From Spinacia oleracea (Eukaryota > Streptophyta > Magnoliopsida > Caryophyllales > Amaranthaceae), in the NCBI RefSeq assembly GCF_020520425.1, contig NC_079491.1, positions 27,705,449 to 27,769,448 on the forward strand: a stretch of DNA of 64,000 bases, given 5' to 3'. The position numbers were made by a program, and so were the translations under genes. The notes beneath the pieces are model-generated. The model was not told the DNA's origin. It did no database searches and saw only the letters and a list, made by a program, of their open reading frames with translations. The stretch's first letter is position 1. Each line of letters starts with the position of its first letter. Below are positions 39,991 to 53,070 of the stretch, one piece after another.

Positions 39991-42690
39991 CAAAATGGTA
40001 TTCATTTATATAAAAAAGGCACAAGTCATCCCAAAAATGGCATTCAAATATTATCATTTTTATGTTTATTTAAGTACTTGGAATTTCATCCAAAATAGTA
40101 CTCATTTATCCAAAATGACACTCATTTAGCCAAAATAGTATTCTTAAATATATCAAATGGCACTTAGTCACCTAAAAATGGCACTTATTTATCCAAAATG
40201 GTATGTAAAATGGCACTTATTCACAAAAAGAGGTATTCATTTTTCAAATATGGTGTTAGTGTAACCAAAAATGGTATTCTTTAATACACTTTGAAATGTT
40301 ATGTTTGATATAAGGATTATTATCATAATCCACTAACAATATAGAAATTGTAATTGGAATGAATAACTTTAATTGAATCCTAAACCAAATTTTACACCAT
40401 GTTCCCTAAAAACTAAACCTAAACACCCTAAACCCTAACCCTAAAGCCTAACCCTAAACCCTAAACCATAACCCTATCGAGTGATTAACCATGATTCTTA
40501 TGTCGAATCATAAATCAAATCATTGAATCAAATCATTAACCATATTTTATTGATTAAAATATGATTCCTAAGTCATTAACCATGTTCGATTGACTAACCA
40601 TGATTCTTAAGTCGAATCATATATTGAATCATTAGAATGATTAACCCATCCAAGATTCTTAAGCCGAATCATAAATCGAATCATCATCCTTATTCGAATG
40701 ATTAACCATGAATCTTATGTCTAATCATAAATCGAATCGTTAAATCGTATCGTTAAACCGAATCATTAATAACTATTAACCCTAGTTCATGGAATCGAAT
40801 CGTCATTAATCAACCTTATTAATTTGAATCATTAACTTCAATTCATCGTAGAATCGAAACATGAATCATAATTCATCCTATGATTCAAATTATTTAACTC
40901 TTAATTATAATTATTAACCCTAAATTCAAAATTAACCATATTTCGCTCTTAACCATTTTCCAAAATGGTATTTAAATAGATAAAAATGGTATTATTTTAT
41001 GAAAAATGATATTCATTATTTTATAAAGGAAGCAAATTATGAAAAATGGTATTTAATATTCTAAACTGATACTAGTGTTTGAAATTGGTATTAAATTACC
41101 ATTAAAATGGTTTTTGTTTTTCATAAATGGTACTCTTTAATTCACTTTGAAAAATCAACATTTGAAAAATCATGTTTATTTATTATCTTGAGAAGTGTTA
41201 GATTAATTTTTGTAAGAATTGAATTCGAAAATTCATGTTTTGGTCTAAGTAGTTCTTGATCATTAAGTGTACTTAGAATTGAGTCCAAACGAAACGAAAC
41301 GAAACAAATCGTAACATTGAATAAACATAAATCGAACCCTAAATCGAATGATCACAATTAGAATCATTATTAACCATGATTCGTAAGTCGAATGAGTAAC
41401 CATAATATAGATCAAAACACTTGTAATTGGAACGAATAACTTAAATTGAACCCTAAAACCATAAAAATTCCAATGACTAACTTAGAACCCTAAACCCTAA
41501 TCCTAATGAGTCGAATCTTATGTCGAATCATTGAAACGAATCATTATCCTTATTCGAATGCATAAATCGAATCATTAAATCGAATCATTAAATCGAATCT
41601 TTAAATCGAATCATCATTAACCATACACCCTAGCTAGTTCATTGTGGAATCGAATCGTGAATCGTTCACCTTATGTCACTTTTAATTTGAATCATTAACT
41701 CCAATTCATCGTAGAATCGAATCATGAATCATAATTCATCCTATGATCGAATCATTAACCATTATGTTACTCTTAATTATAATTATTAACCATTAGGTCA
41801 CTCTAAATACAAATTATTAACCATATTCCTCCATTTATATTTACTGTTTTCCAAAATGGTATTCAAATTGTTAAAAATGGTTTTAATATTCCAAATATGG
41901 TATTTTATTTTCCGGAATGGTATTCAGAGTAATCTAAAATGGTATCATATTTCAAAAATGGTAGAAATGTATAGTTTTCTTTTTACATAAATGATACTCA
42001 TTTACCCAAAAATGGTATTCATTTTTTAAAACTCATCATCACTTGAAAAAGTCACTTTTGTTAACAAAGTCACTTTTGTTTACATTGAATTTTTTTAATG
42101 AGAAATTTGAAAAGCCTAAAGCCTAATGCATAAGTCGAATCATAAATCGAATCATTATCCTAATGCGAATGATTAACCATGAATCTTATGTCGAATCATA
42201 AATCGAATCGTTAAATCGTATCGTTACATCGAATCATCAATAATCATTAACCCTAGTTCATTGTGGATCATCATTAACCATCCTCACTAGTTCATTGTGG
42301 AATCGAATCGTGAATCATTCACCTTATTTCACTCTCAATTTGAATCATTAACTCCAATTCATTGTAGGATCGAATCATGAATCATAATTCATCTAACCAT
42401 TATTTACTCTTAATTATAATTATTAACCCTAAGTTCACTCTAAATACAAATTATTAACCATATTTTACTCTTATTTTCCAAAATTGATAAAAATAGTTTT
42501 ATTATTAGAAAAATGGTATTGGTATTACAAAAATGGTACTAAACTTTTTCTAAATGAAATTCATTTTCCTTAAATGGTACTCGTTTTGTACTAAATTTTA
42601 TAAAGTGGTATTAATATCACAAAAATGGTGCTAAATATTTTAAAATGGTATTCATATTACAAAATTGGTACTCAATTTTTCTATATGGTA
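39991..42690. repeat. Two interleaved degenerate motif arrays
   Basis: Blocks of AAAATGGTATTCATTT-like words (about 39990-40290, 40950-41160, 41850-42040, 42475-42700) alternate with blocks of AATCGAATCATTAACCAT-like words (about 40480-40930, 41270-41840, 42120-42440). The alternation of the two block types suggests a composite unit of roughly 0.8-0.9 kb repeated three times and diverged. All TGGTATTC words run in the same direction. No coding frame. Confidence 0.8.
40403..40476. repeat. Interstitial telomere-like CCCTAAA stretch
   Basis: Degenerate CCCTAAA heptamers (CACCCTAAACCCTAACCCTA and CCCTAAACCCTAAACC) within the motif array. A shorter relic AACCCTAAACCCTAA occurs at about 41488. Confidence 0.8.
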
Positions 42691-42941
42691 TTCATTTTAA
42701 TGATTATTGATGGCACGTTGGCAAACACACCTCAGTAACGGGATCCAAGTTGGCAAACGGGGTTGACTATTCAACAATTTCAAAATGGCTGGGAAATTAC
42801 AAACAAGCCCATGGCATGTATTTCATAATACATGCCTAGCTACGATTTTGACGCCCTCGTTCCTTTACGGGGAGATGATACACATACTCCAAGGGTATGT
42901 AGGACCCACATACCCTGGTCTTATTGGTCCCAATTAACTTA

Positions 42942-43920
42942 GGGGCCGTTTGGTTGGGGGTTTTCATCAAAGGGAAAGGTAATCAAGTACCTTGATTCCC
43001 TTTATTGTTGTTTGTTAGACCAAATCAATCATTCCCTTTACCCCCATGATTCCCCAATTTTCCTCTACCTTCATTCCCCACACCCCCCAGGGAATCATCC
43101 TTACCCCCAAAGTCCTCATCACCCAACTAACCCAACTACCACTTTGACCACCATTGACTATCTCTATAACCACACCACCCACCCACACCACCCACCGGCT
43201 AACACCACTACAACCACCAGCGATGTCGTTGAAGTGTCCAACCAACACCCAGCCACCTCCGGCACCACCCAACCACCGCCGGCACCACCCAACCACCATC
43301 AGAAACCTACTACAACTCCATAAAAATAACCGAACCACCATCGGAAACTTACTCCAACTCCATTAAAACCACCCAGCCAGCTCCGAGATACCCAACCACC
43401 ACCGAAAACCTACTACAACTCCCTCAAAACCACCACGAAACCACCCTTGCCACCACCAAAAATCTAACTTATCTACCACAAAACCACCAACCTCCCATCA
43501 AAAATAATCCCACCCGTCCCAAAAATTACTTTAATCACTTGAAAATCATAACTCCTACCATAAAAACAACACCAATTACAAATAAAAGTCTACCAAACTC
43601 CAAGATCTAAGAGTTAAAGATGAAGGGGAAGAGAGAGAAAAAGATGCGAAAAGAGAGAAAAGGAGGAGCAGAGGCGGCAGCTATGGTAGGGAGCAACGTC
43701 GGCGGCAGGATGGTAGCAAATTGGTGGCGAAGATGGATGGACGATGATGGAAGAGGAGGAGGAAGGGAGGGTGTACCTGATTTTAGATTGAAAGGGAAGA
43801 TAGTTTATGGGTTTCCTTTTAGAAAACAAACAACTTGGTAAAAGAAAGGAAATTGTTTTCCATTCTCTCTCTTTCCCTTTCCTATTGTCATTCCCTTCAC
43901 CTTTACGAACCAAAGAAACT
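42942..43920. mobile_element. Possible hAT-like TIR element upstream of mTERF
   Basis: The left tip GGGGCCGTTTGGTTGGGGG with AAAGGGAAAGGTAA and the right tip read in reverse (AGTTTCTTTGGTTCGTAAAG, GGTGAAGGGAATGACAATAG) share TTTGGTT and a following AAAGG/AAGGGAAT block, a weak inverted repeat. The interior (43060-43600) is Pro/Thr/His-codon-like CCACCACC sequence. I see no target duplication. If real, its right end forms the mTERF 5' region. Confidence 0.3.
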
Positions 43921-44049
43921 TCATTTCGGAGGAAAAAGGGTTTTATTTGGGATGGGACCCATAATAAACCAATCGAAGAATTGCGTCCTTTACGGAAAGA
44001 CGTCCCCCTTTTTCGAATAAAACAGTTAAACAGGCCGTTGGAGGAGGAA

Positions 44050-45237
44050 ATGCTCAAACTTCGCAGCAACTACAATGGCGTCCAAGGCCTCAACTATGGT
44101 TTCCGTCATCTCCTTCTATACTCAACTTCAACCTCAGCAGAATGCAACCCTGTTTTTGCGAATTATTTGGTCGATTTTCTAGGGTTTTCTAAGCAACAAG
44201 CTCTTTCTACTTGCACTAAGGTCGTCCGCAGTCGCCTAGCTCGAGGTTCGAAAAAGGTCAGTGATTTTGAATTCGTTGAAAATTCTAATTCCGTTGTCAG
44301 TTTTCTCAAACAAACTGGATTTGAACAATCTCATATTCGATCTGCCGTAATTCGCAATCCTCGAATTTTGTTCTGTAATGTTGACAAAACCCTAATTCCC
44401 AAGACCCTAGCTTTTCAGAAAATGGGGTTTTCTGTATCCGATGTTGTTGAGGTTGTCAAGGTGAATCCTTCAATATTTTTTACGGGGACGGATACCAAAA
44501 TTATTCAGGCATTTCAAATTTTGAGGGAGATTATGGGTTGTGATCACCATGTGATTTCGATTATGAAATGGCCTAATATCTGGCTTTCCTGTGTTTCCAA
44601 ACTTTTGGTGCCTAATATAGCTTTGTTGCGGAATCATGGGATCCCCATTGAATCAATCCGGAAACGCCTACTTAGGGATCCATGTTCCTTTCTCCGGAAA
44701 ACTGAGTTTATTCAGGATGCATTGATTAGGGTTGAAGAGAAGTTGGGGATTCCTCGACACTCGCCCCAATTCTTGTTAGGTGTTATATTATTGACCTCTT
44801 TTAAGGAGACGACTATCGAGTCGAAAAGACAAATTTTTAAGAGCTTTGGTTGGACTGAGTCTGATGTTGTAACTCTCACAATATTAAGTCCTTTTCTGTT
44901 GACGCTTTCTGAAGCTAGCCTCAAGAAAAAGTTGGGATTTTTAATGAATGAGCTGAGTTACGAGCCTAGTTTCTTGGCAAAGAGGTGTGCTTTGTTTACT
45001 TGTAGCTTGGAGAAGAGAATAGTACCGAGACATAAGACCCTCCTAGTCTTGAAAGAGAAAGGTTTAATTAAGATGAAATACTCTTTTATGTCTGCCATAA
45101 AGCTGAGTGAGTCTCAGTTCTTGAAGAGGTTTGTGCTACCATTTACAGAAGTCCATGAAGTTTATTCTAAACATGCAGGTATTAGTTTGGAGAAGCTAAC
45201 TGTAGGATTGTCGAAACCATATTCTGATGATGCTTGA
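44050..45237 (+). CDS. mTERF-family protein, mitochondrial/plastid type (395 aa)
   Basis: The start MLKLRSNYNGVQGLNYGFRH is chosen because the paralogue at 54264-55466 begins MLKLRSNFNG. An open extension upstream to 43807 has no counterpart. The N-terminus (HLLLYSTSTS) is Ser/Leu/Tyr-rich and lacks acids, like an organelle presequence. The body shows mTERF repeats of about 33 residues with the Pro-position signature: HIRSAVIRNPRILFCNVDKT, LIPKTLAFQKMGFS, VVKVNPSIFFTG, IRKRLLRDPCSFLRKTEF, FGWTESDVVTLTILSPFLLT, KKKLGFLMNELSYEP, LVLKEKGLIKM. Length is normal for plant mTERFs, which bind organelle DNA or RNA and affect transcription or intron splicing. The coding region is intronless. TGCTAG|GTAAGC just after the stop may be a 3'-UTR intron donor. 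Organelle choice is unresolved. Confidence 0.92.
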   Translation: MLKLRSNYNGVQGLNYGFRHLLLYSTSTSAECNPVFANYLVDFLGFSKQQALSTCTKVVRSRLARGSKKVSDFEFVENSNSVVSFLKQTGFEQSHIRSAVIRNPRILFCNVDKTLIPKTLAFQKMGFSVSDVVEVVKVNPSIFFTGTDTKIIQAFQILREIMGCDHHVISIMKWPNIWLSCVSKLLVPNIALLRNHGIPIESIRKRLLRDPCSFLRKTEFIQDALIRVEEKLGIPRHSPQFLLGVILLTSFKETTIESKRQIFKSFGWTESDVVTLTILSPFLLTLSEASLKKKLGFLMNELSYEPSFLAKRCALFTCSLEKRIVPRHKTLLVLKEKGLIKMKYSFMSAIKLSESQFLKRFVLPFTEVHEVYSKHAGISLEKLTVGLSKPYSDDA

Positions 45238-48200
45238 TGCTAGGTAAGCTTAATTTAGCATGCAACATTTAGTTTATTGAATTCAGTAATTTCACCGTAA
45301 CAACCACCAGTGTTTTTATTTGGCTCATAATTTCTAAAAGAATGATGGAAAAACTGGTTGATTCTTTTTGTTAATGTATCGTTGTTGAAAACTTCTATTT
45401 TGACGGTTCAGAGCTCTATACTTACTTTAGACTTCGTTCTGTTTTTGGTTTAATTGACATTGTGGGATTGTGCTATATATTAATATAAATATCACCTGTT
45501 GTGCTTGTATATGTGAAGATTGGGCTACTCTGAAAGCTTTCTTTATTATGCATAGCATATATAAATATTGTTTCCCTGCTTGCCACATTACCATGTTTAT
45601 TAAAATAGTTACTCCGTAGTTGAGACTTTAAGAGTATTATTAGAAGATGCCAGCTTCATTCTAGGTCTTTGTGGATTGCTTGTTTGCATTTTGGTTTATA
45701 GTATACTTATTCATTCTTTTCTCAATTCTGTCTTACATATCTTTTCTTTACACCACACATTTCACTCCTGGATTGTACAATTTATTACACTCTGCTCTAG
45801 CAATCAGCACAAGCAGACTAGGAAATGAGTAGGAAATTTCTGAAGGCAAAGTTTGTATTTTCATGAAAAATCCGCCTTGGTTGGGGGGCTTCTTTTATAC
45901 TCCGTACCTTTTACCCTTCCTGGTGTCAAAGGAAATATAGTTTGTCCTCAAATAATGAGCTGGAGATGACAATAGAGTCACTCCATAAATAAGATCACAT
46001 TCATGGAAATCTTTTTACATGATGTTGATCCAGTATAATGATTGAACAATTAACTTTAGGACTCTGCAACTCTGGAAGTCTACACCGCAACTTTTACTAC
46101 ACTAGGCTGGTTGTTTATTTTGTTTAGCTTATCCAGTTGGCTCAGACTCTTTCTACTTGGGAATGATGGCTAATTGTTATCCTATCCCTGGGTATTAGGT
46201 AAGAAACACAGGTATGAAATCTGAAATCTAATATGTTCAAGGGTATTCATGTGTTCCAAAATCCCCAGTTTCGGAGACCTTTATTCTCCAATGTGTATAG
46301 CTGTGAATGAATGGATGTACCTTCTTCACTAATGGCCCTTGTCGTCAACATACCCATTCTCTTGTATCTGGATATCAAGACTTTGTGTCATATAAAGGTT
46401 CACACACCTGCATACTCCTTATTCCTTAGTCCTACAGATTTTTTGTGGCTAATTTGGAGAAGTTGCACCTACACACCTAGTTCCATCACCCAGTTAGGTG
46501 TATATTACTTGTTCTCCTAGGTCAGACTTTCTGTCTTTATACGGTCATCAGGTCATGAGTTCATGACTGTGTCCATGCCCAAAGAGATGTGATGTCCCAA
46601 ACAGAGTACCTATACCTCAACCATTTCCTACCTCAAAATCTATGTTATACGGAATTGGGTATTTCTGCCCGAGACCGATACATGTCCAAGTATTTAACTC
46701 GGCTATTTTGTGAAAGGTTTGCAAGGTTTTGGCCCAAAGTGAAGCATTGAGGTGCCATATCTATGTTGAAGTGTCAGGATCCCACGAGCACTTAGTGCGA
46801 AATGGAGAGCTGGAGTAACATAGCTCATAACTCTTCAAAGGACTTGATTTGAGATGGTAAGGTTAATGATGGCTTTTCTTTCTATAACCTTGAGCATTGC
46901 GCTCACATATCATCAAGTAATCTTTGAATAAGGTGGCATAATTTCTGTTGTTCTGACTATAGGCAACTGGTTTTTCACGTGAACCATGGATTTTCTTACT
47001 TGGTGCCATGAGGTTCTTATTTTGTTTACCTTCATTCCCTCCTGTCTCTCTGTGCCAGCTTGCACCCCCCACTCCCCATCATTTCCAGCCACTGACAGGC
47101 TTTTGCTATTTATTTGGTCTGAGAAGCCCCTAACATTTGGAATCTGTTGAAGTTGCTTAGCTTCCACGTATGATGTACCTCTGCCTTTTTTTAGTGAAAA
47201 TGTATTTTGTTTTTATGTGCTGGATTGTGTGTTTTTTCACGTATTTAGAGGACTTCCTCCTCTTGTCAGGTATTATCATAGACAATAGTATTGTTCTGGA
47301 CGGGATGAGCTTTGTTAGAAGGGTTATGTTTATTTCCGTATCATGCCCTATTCAATGCTTTGTGCTCAGCAAAAAGAGTGTCATTATTTCTGTATTTCTA
47401 CCCTGATGGCCTTGGAATCCATGGAGACATGAACCTTAGTCCGGTTAGGTTCACGGTTATTACTATGCAACAGCAGTTACGTAAATGCTGTCATAATTAT
47501 AAAGGAGAGCCAGTTGAACCATTTTAAATGAATCAGAGTCTGATTTGGTTTTAGTTGTCAAAATCTTTTCTTGAAATAGTATGCTTCTCTTTTCTAATAG
47601 CAGACAATCAAAATTCAAAAGTGTAAGTGTTCATTAACGTTTGGCTGCTCACTTCAAGTAATTCTGTGTTAGAAGTATTTTTTTTATTATTGATAGCTTG
47701 CACAATTTCATGCATAATTGATTAATTGTGTTATATAGACTGATGTATGTTTATGCTGCTTCGGCTTTGCTAATACAGCTTGACAGGGGAGAATGAAATA
47801 TGATGTTTATTTATGCTGCACTGGGATATGACTAGTGATTCGCTTAACGAGGAAGACTATGCATCATTTGAGGAACCTGTGATTGCGACAAAATTTAGCT
47901 ATCAATGGGGAATTTCCGTCACTCGTGAGTAAAAAGAAGGCCAGTGTCAATACGAGTTTGGAAATTCTATATGTTTTAGTCAGATACAAATTTCTTTGTT
48001 TGAGTCGGATAAATGAACCAGGCATAAATTAGTACGGCGAGTGACTCATGTTTTTTTGGGTTGTCAATTGATACATGGTGATCACTCACCGGGTGTTGGC
48101 GGTTCAAAAAATGTGCAGGCTAATGAGTAATGAGCCGCATTGTGGAGTTGGACATAGAAGGTGCTATAACTTTTCACGGGCTAGGACTCGGGCTTGACTG

Positions 48201-51200
48201 AAGTAGCTCCAGGCCTGAATGTTGATTGGTTTAGGCGTAGTTAATCGTCAAAATCACTAATACTGATCTTGAAGATTAATCGTCAAAAATTAGTGCAATG
48301 TGTAGATCTGAGATCATTGTAGATTAAAAAGTTCAATGTGATATTTTTGTCTGCAGAAGCATATTCACTACTGCAATCACTATGCACTTGTATAGTTACG
48401 GTGTGCACAAGAATTAAGGCAATATGAGAGAGGTGGGATATCTCGTGGTAAGACAAGAGTGTAAAAAAAGACAAAAGGCACCTTACATGCATAACTTTTG
48501 CCTATGTCTTACTTAATACTGTGAAAGTTTGGAGATGGGACAAACATTTAGGGACAAAAGGAGTATCCGGAATTTCTTATACTTCACACTATTGAATCTT
48601 GGAGAGCCCCTAGTGGCCTAATACCATCCCTTTTGTTTCTGTTTTCGACTGGTATACAAAATATCTGGGTCGAGTCTACAGCCATCAAATGCAAAAGTTA
48701 GTGTCCATGCAGATGCAGCTGAGTTGACCATCAAGTAAGATTTGAGATATTGTGTAAACTCCCAACAAAAGGGATCATTTAATAGAATGATAGAATTAAA
48801 TTTCTTGACTTTCAAAATATGAGTTCCCACCTTCCATGAAATTATCCAAAAAACTACAATCACACACAAATGAGAAATGACAACTATCAAAAAGCGGAGG
48901 CGTAATTACTCTTATTAAGTTTCTTTGAATAACTAACTGTTAGGTCTTACACATACCAAGTATCATAGATGATGACTGCAAACCCTGCGACTGAACAAAA
49001 CTAAAACCACCCAAAAGAATTTTATCCATTAACATGGCAAACTACGACAGCAGAAAGTAAATGATCCACAGTGCAACACATGAAGATTCGGAGGTCATAA
49101 AGTAGAAATTGCCATGGCAACAGAATTATAAAGGTCTGTCATTTGTTCGGTGGTTCAGTGGTTGTGGTTACAAAAGCATACTAAACAATAACTTACAGCC
49201 AGAATTTTGTAATCTACCGCAGAACACTTAAATAACTTGGTGAAGTATTCACATTCACATAACTGTATGCCATTCACCTCCTACCAATATCCAGAGCTCA
49301 AAGACACATTGCTTTACCAATATCTCCAAAACTGTATGCTTCATCCGTTCATCTGGGTAATAAAAAGGACAAGAGCGGAAAAACATGATCAGCAAAAGTC
49401 CAAGAAAAATAAAGAACAAGCCTTCAAGATTTTACAAGGAAAGAAACAGTATGCTTGTTGGCTCAGAAAAACCCAATTGCAAAAAGGAGAAAGAGCCAGA
49501 ATAACCATCCTGATAACACTTCCATATTAAAGGTACACCCCCCCAGGACAGCTTACAAGAAGGAATATTGAATTTTAACATACGGAGTATGCATATTGGG
49601 TAAATGACACGTACAACATAAGTCATTTCCTACCTTGCTTTCAGAAAGGCCAAAGTCCAACAAAGATAATAAGAGCATAAACTGTGACAGTTTGTTCTTT
49701 TCTGATGTTTTACAGATCTTGAAATAGTTCGAGGTTTCCCTTAATCTCCATAATGTAACTATTATTCAGATCCAAGATCAATAACTTTGCCAGTCTGCTG
49801 AAACCCAGTACACCACAGTATTGCACTGCATAACCAGACAAGGAACTGAGATTTAGTTAAAACTTGCTGAAACATCAAGAGACTAATTAATTCTGATTAA
49901 TTCTTAATCCTTCAAACTAAAATGGCTTCAAGCATTATACCAAGACTGTAAATTATCAACCAAGGATATGTGGCAAATTAAGAAGGCTTATTTTTATCCT
50001 TCGTGAAGAAATCAAACAAGATTGGGAGCTTTGCTTTCAAGTACCAGTATCCACCAAGGACCAAAAATCAGGTCCAGCCTATTTAAAGCTTCACAATACT
50101 TGACACTTTTATTCGAGACTTTTTAACACCCAAAGCTAGCAAGTCAATGCCACATTACAAGTAGTCAAGCACCCATGCAGGTCACATAGAAATATGAATA
50201 CAACTACTCTTTAAGGGAACCCTATGACAAGGGGGTAGCCCTAAATACATGGCAACCATTAGCTTTCCTTTCTGATATCAAAAAAAAAAATCCCACACAG
50301 CGAAAAATACAAGACTTATTCATAAATATATCTATAACTATAACTAAAGTAAAAACCGAAGAAATCATCTTTGCACACTTGTCATTTCCTCATGAATTCT
50401 TTTCTCTCCAAAACTGTTTATGACATCATCTTAATTCCCTCTTTTTTTTTCCTTTCAAATTCCAAGATTTGAATAAAAATCTTTAAAAGAAGAATGAAAT
50501 TGTGACTATATGTTTCCCAAAAACGGAGTAATGACTTTCCTCTCCCCAAAATACTTTTTTGTGTAAATTTGTTGCAAACTTCATATGAGTAATATTTTAT
50601 TGAAAAGAAAATATTGAATATTATTTTTTTTGGATTAAAATCGTGCATCGCACGAGTACTATATACCCATCAAGACTAAAGCAAAGACAGAGGCAGCCTA
50701 TTAGCAACAGCTGCAGAAGCTCACAGTTTAAAAACTACTAAGTTCGGGTTCTCTCAACCAACTTGACAGCAAAAGGCCAAAAGCCCGTCAATGGTAGCAA
50801 GTATTCTTTCCGCGGTCCTTTGGAGATGCTACCTACATTGCCAATTTAGGTTTAAATTTTAATAACAAATTACATGATACGAGATTCTTCCGTGAACATT
50901 ACACTATCTAGAGCTAAGATAGTTAAATTGGACTAGACATTTGGTGGAATCAGGTTGTAAACCTTGTTTAAAGCCAATACACAGCAAGCCTCGTATTCAA
51001 GGATACAATATAAGCATGTAATAAAATTAAGAACCGTCCTTAAGATTATGCAAAGAAAGCCATTACTACCCAAAGCATTTCAAACTAAGTCGTCAGAAAA
51101 TATAACGACCCAAACTAATACTAGAGAACAAAGTAGGTGAGGCACTCAATGATTGAATAACATAGGAACTTAGGAAGTTTGTTTAGGAATCCAGTTTCTG

Positions 51201-52071
51201 AGGGCTGTGACATTGTCTTTACCCGGAAAAAAATATCTCACTATCTCAGCGACATTCCAACAAAATTTTAATCATGGAAAACCCAACCGTAGGAGAAAAA
51301 CCATGATATAGGACCATAGGATTCATGTAACAGAGTATATTATTCTGAAATGAAAGGGATGGAGCAAGGTGCAATCTTTGATATTAGCAAGGCAAAACCT
51401 CGGTGATACAATATGACTCAAAGTCATGATATAACATATGTATTTTGACATAAGCAAGGGCCACCAACAACTAATGGATATTTCACAGCTTCTACGTGTT
51501 ACGAGAATTCATTCATCAAGTTAGGAAAAGAAGATGGGTATTTAGTATTCTGACTATTCTCATTCTAAATGTGTGAATATATGTGTTTCTTCCAAGCGGT
51601 GTAAATGGCCAAAAAACAAATTATCTCAAATGAGTTCACAACTTCAAATATAGCAGATAACAGTTGTTGGATCCTAACCAGGCATCACTTGCTACTATAA
51701 AGCCATACAAGCAGGATCTTTAGTCCAACTGAGGAGTCCAACTGAGCAGCCCAACATACTCATAAGTCATAACTATCAACTGTAATGTGGACTTGTAGAA
51801 CAGGCCTACTCAGACGGGATTCCATAAAGATCATAATCTATAGTCCGTGTAAAAGGATTCCATGAGCTTGCTCTCCTTCAGCGAGGTGATTGTATTCTGG
51901 TTTCCAACTCGTGACAAGTGAAGTAGTATCAGCAGTTTTGTTTAAGGACGTCCTATACTTAAAACCCCAGTTCCCCACCCCCTGGCAGCCTCCAGGGAAA
52001 TATTCATAAAAATGCTTAAGTTCGAATGTTTGATTAACGGAGTTTCAGCTTCTAGTAGTTTCTTTATTATT
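45238..52071. other. Intergenic; possible mTERF 3'-UTR intron and exon, otherwise no gene
   Basis: A donor (AG|GTAAGC, 45242/45243) follows the mTERF stop. An acceptor-like TGCTAATACAG before 47779 is one possible partner. A 41-codon frame MLHWDMTSDSLNEEDYASFE (from about 47809) lies beyond it but is unrecognised. From 48 to 52 kb I see AT-rich sequence, scattered poly-A and short imperfect repeats, and no recognisable gene. ATCGTGCATCGCACGAGT at about 50640 is a small hairpin. Confidence 0.4.
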
Positions 52072-53070
52072 GCTACTTGCGCGAAGTATCCAAGAGAGAA
52101 TATGTGTGAGAGAAGAGATATGCCTGTACTGACTGAGAAAACTAGAAATAAATGAAGTACAGTAGATATACACACCAGGAACTGATATGCAAACAAGCCA
52201 ATCCACAAACAGCAAGAATAAAGCTATGCTCTTTCAACTAAACTCCAAACTAAGCATCGTAACAAGCTAATCACGGTGCTACTTGCATGAAGTATCCAAG
52301 AGAGAATATGTGTGTGAGAAGAGAGCTGCCTGTATTGACTGAGAAAATTAGTGCAAGAACTGATATTATGGAGAGGGGTATTTTAGGAGTTGCATTATAA
52401 TTCAGTTATTAGTGGCTGCATAATAAGTTAGCTGGTTTGTTAGGGGGGGGGGGATCTCTATATATAGAGCATATTAGTTGGAGATGGGAATTAGGTTGAA
52501 TATCGTGGAAAGCACCTAGAAGTTTGTAGTTTGGGAGAGTGCTACTGGTGATTCATCACTTGATTAGCTTTAACACAGCATATCCTTACTTCTTCTTCAC
52601 TAATTAAGAGCATATTAGTTGGAGATGGGGATTATGTTGAATATTGTGGAAAGTAACTAGAAGTTTGTAGTTCGGGAGAGTGCTATTCCTCTCGAAAGAT
52701 TAGCAAGGCTGTTATTGGTGATTTGTCACTTGATTAGAATTAACACAGTCATATCCTTACTTCTTCTTCACTAATCATGCTTCTTCCTCCCTTAATCTCT
52801 ATTTTCTGCCATTAATTTGCTGTTTTGGTCTGTTATCTATGTTAATTCATAGCAACTAGAAGTAAATGAAGTACACTAGATATACACACCAGGAACTTAC
52901 ATGCAAACAAGATAATCCACAAACAGCAGGAATAAAGCTATCATCTTTCAACTAAACCCCAAACTAACCATCTTAACAAGGTTACTAATGTGGTAGGCTA
53001 CAAGGATGAAGCAAACTAGCAAATAGTTAAGGGCAATAATGAAGCAAATTGGCAAAACAACTAGCAAATA
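52072..53070. repeat. ~206-bp tandem duplication, second copy interrupted
   Basis: The copy starting TGCTACTTGCGCGAAGTATC (about 52072-52277) is repeated from about 52278 (TGCTACTTGCATGAAGTATC). The second copy is broken after CTGAGAAAATTAG by the solo LTR and resumes at ACTAGAAGTAAATGAAGTAC (52855), running through CACAAACAGCAGGAATAAAG. Confidence 0.85.
52352..52854. mobile_element. Solo LTR (503 bp) with 5-bp TSD
   Basis: The uninterrupted sister repeat shows exactly where sequence was added. The insert begins TGCAAGAACTGATATTATGG and ends ATTCATAGCA (TG...CA). It is flanked by ATTAG (52347-52351) and ACTAG (52855-52859), a 5-bp duplication with one mismatch. A TATA-like CTATATATAGAGC at about 52457 fits an LTR promoter. 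The internal segment from GAGCATATTAGTTGGAGATG to CTTCTTCACTAAT is itself duplicated (from about 52467 and 52608). No internal retrotransposon region is present. Confidence 0.75.

Noticed and set aside
43807-44049. N-terminal extension of the first mTERF frame
   Set aside because: Not shared by the paralogue, and it lies in a possible MITE end, so the start at 44050 was preferred.
43012-44069. Pro/Thr/His-rich plus-strand frames and Gly/Val/Trp-rich or Ser-rich minus-strand frames upstream of mTERF
   Set aside because: CCACC-type low complexity and antisense of the mTERF leader; no domain or conserved start.
50630-50665. ATCGTGCATCGCACGAGT hairpin as a Helitron 3' end
   Set aside because: No CTRR terminus with the expected spacing and no 5' TC partner could be found.
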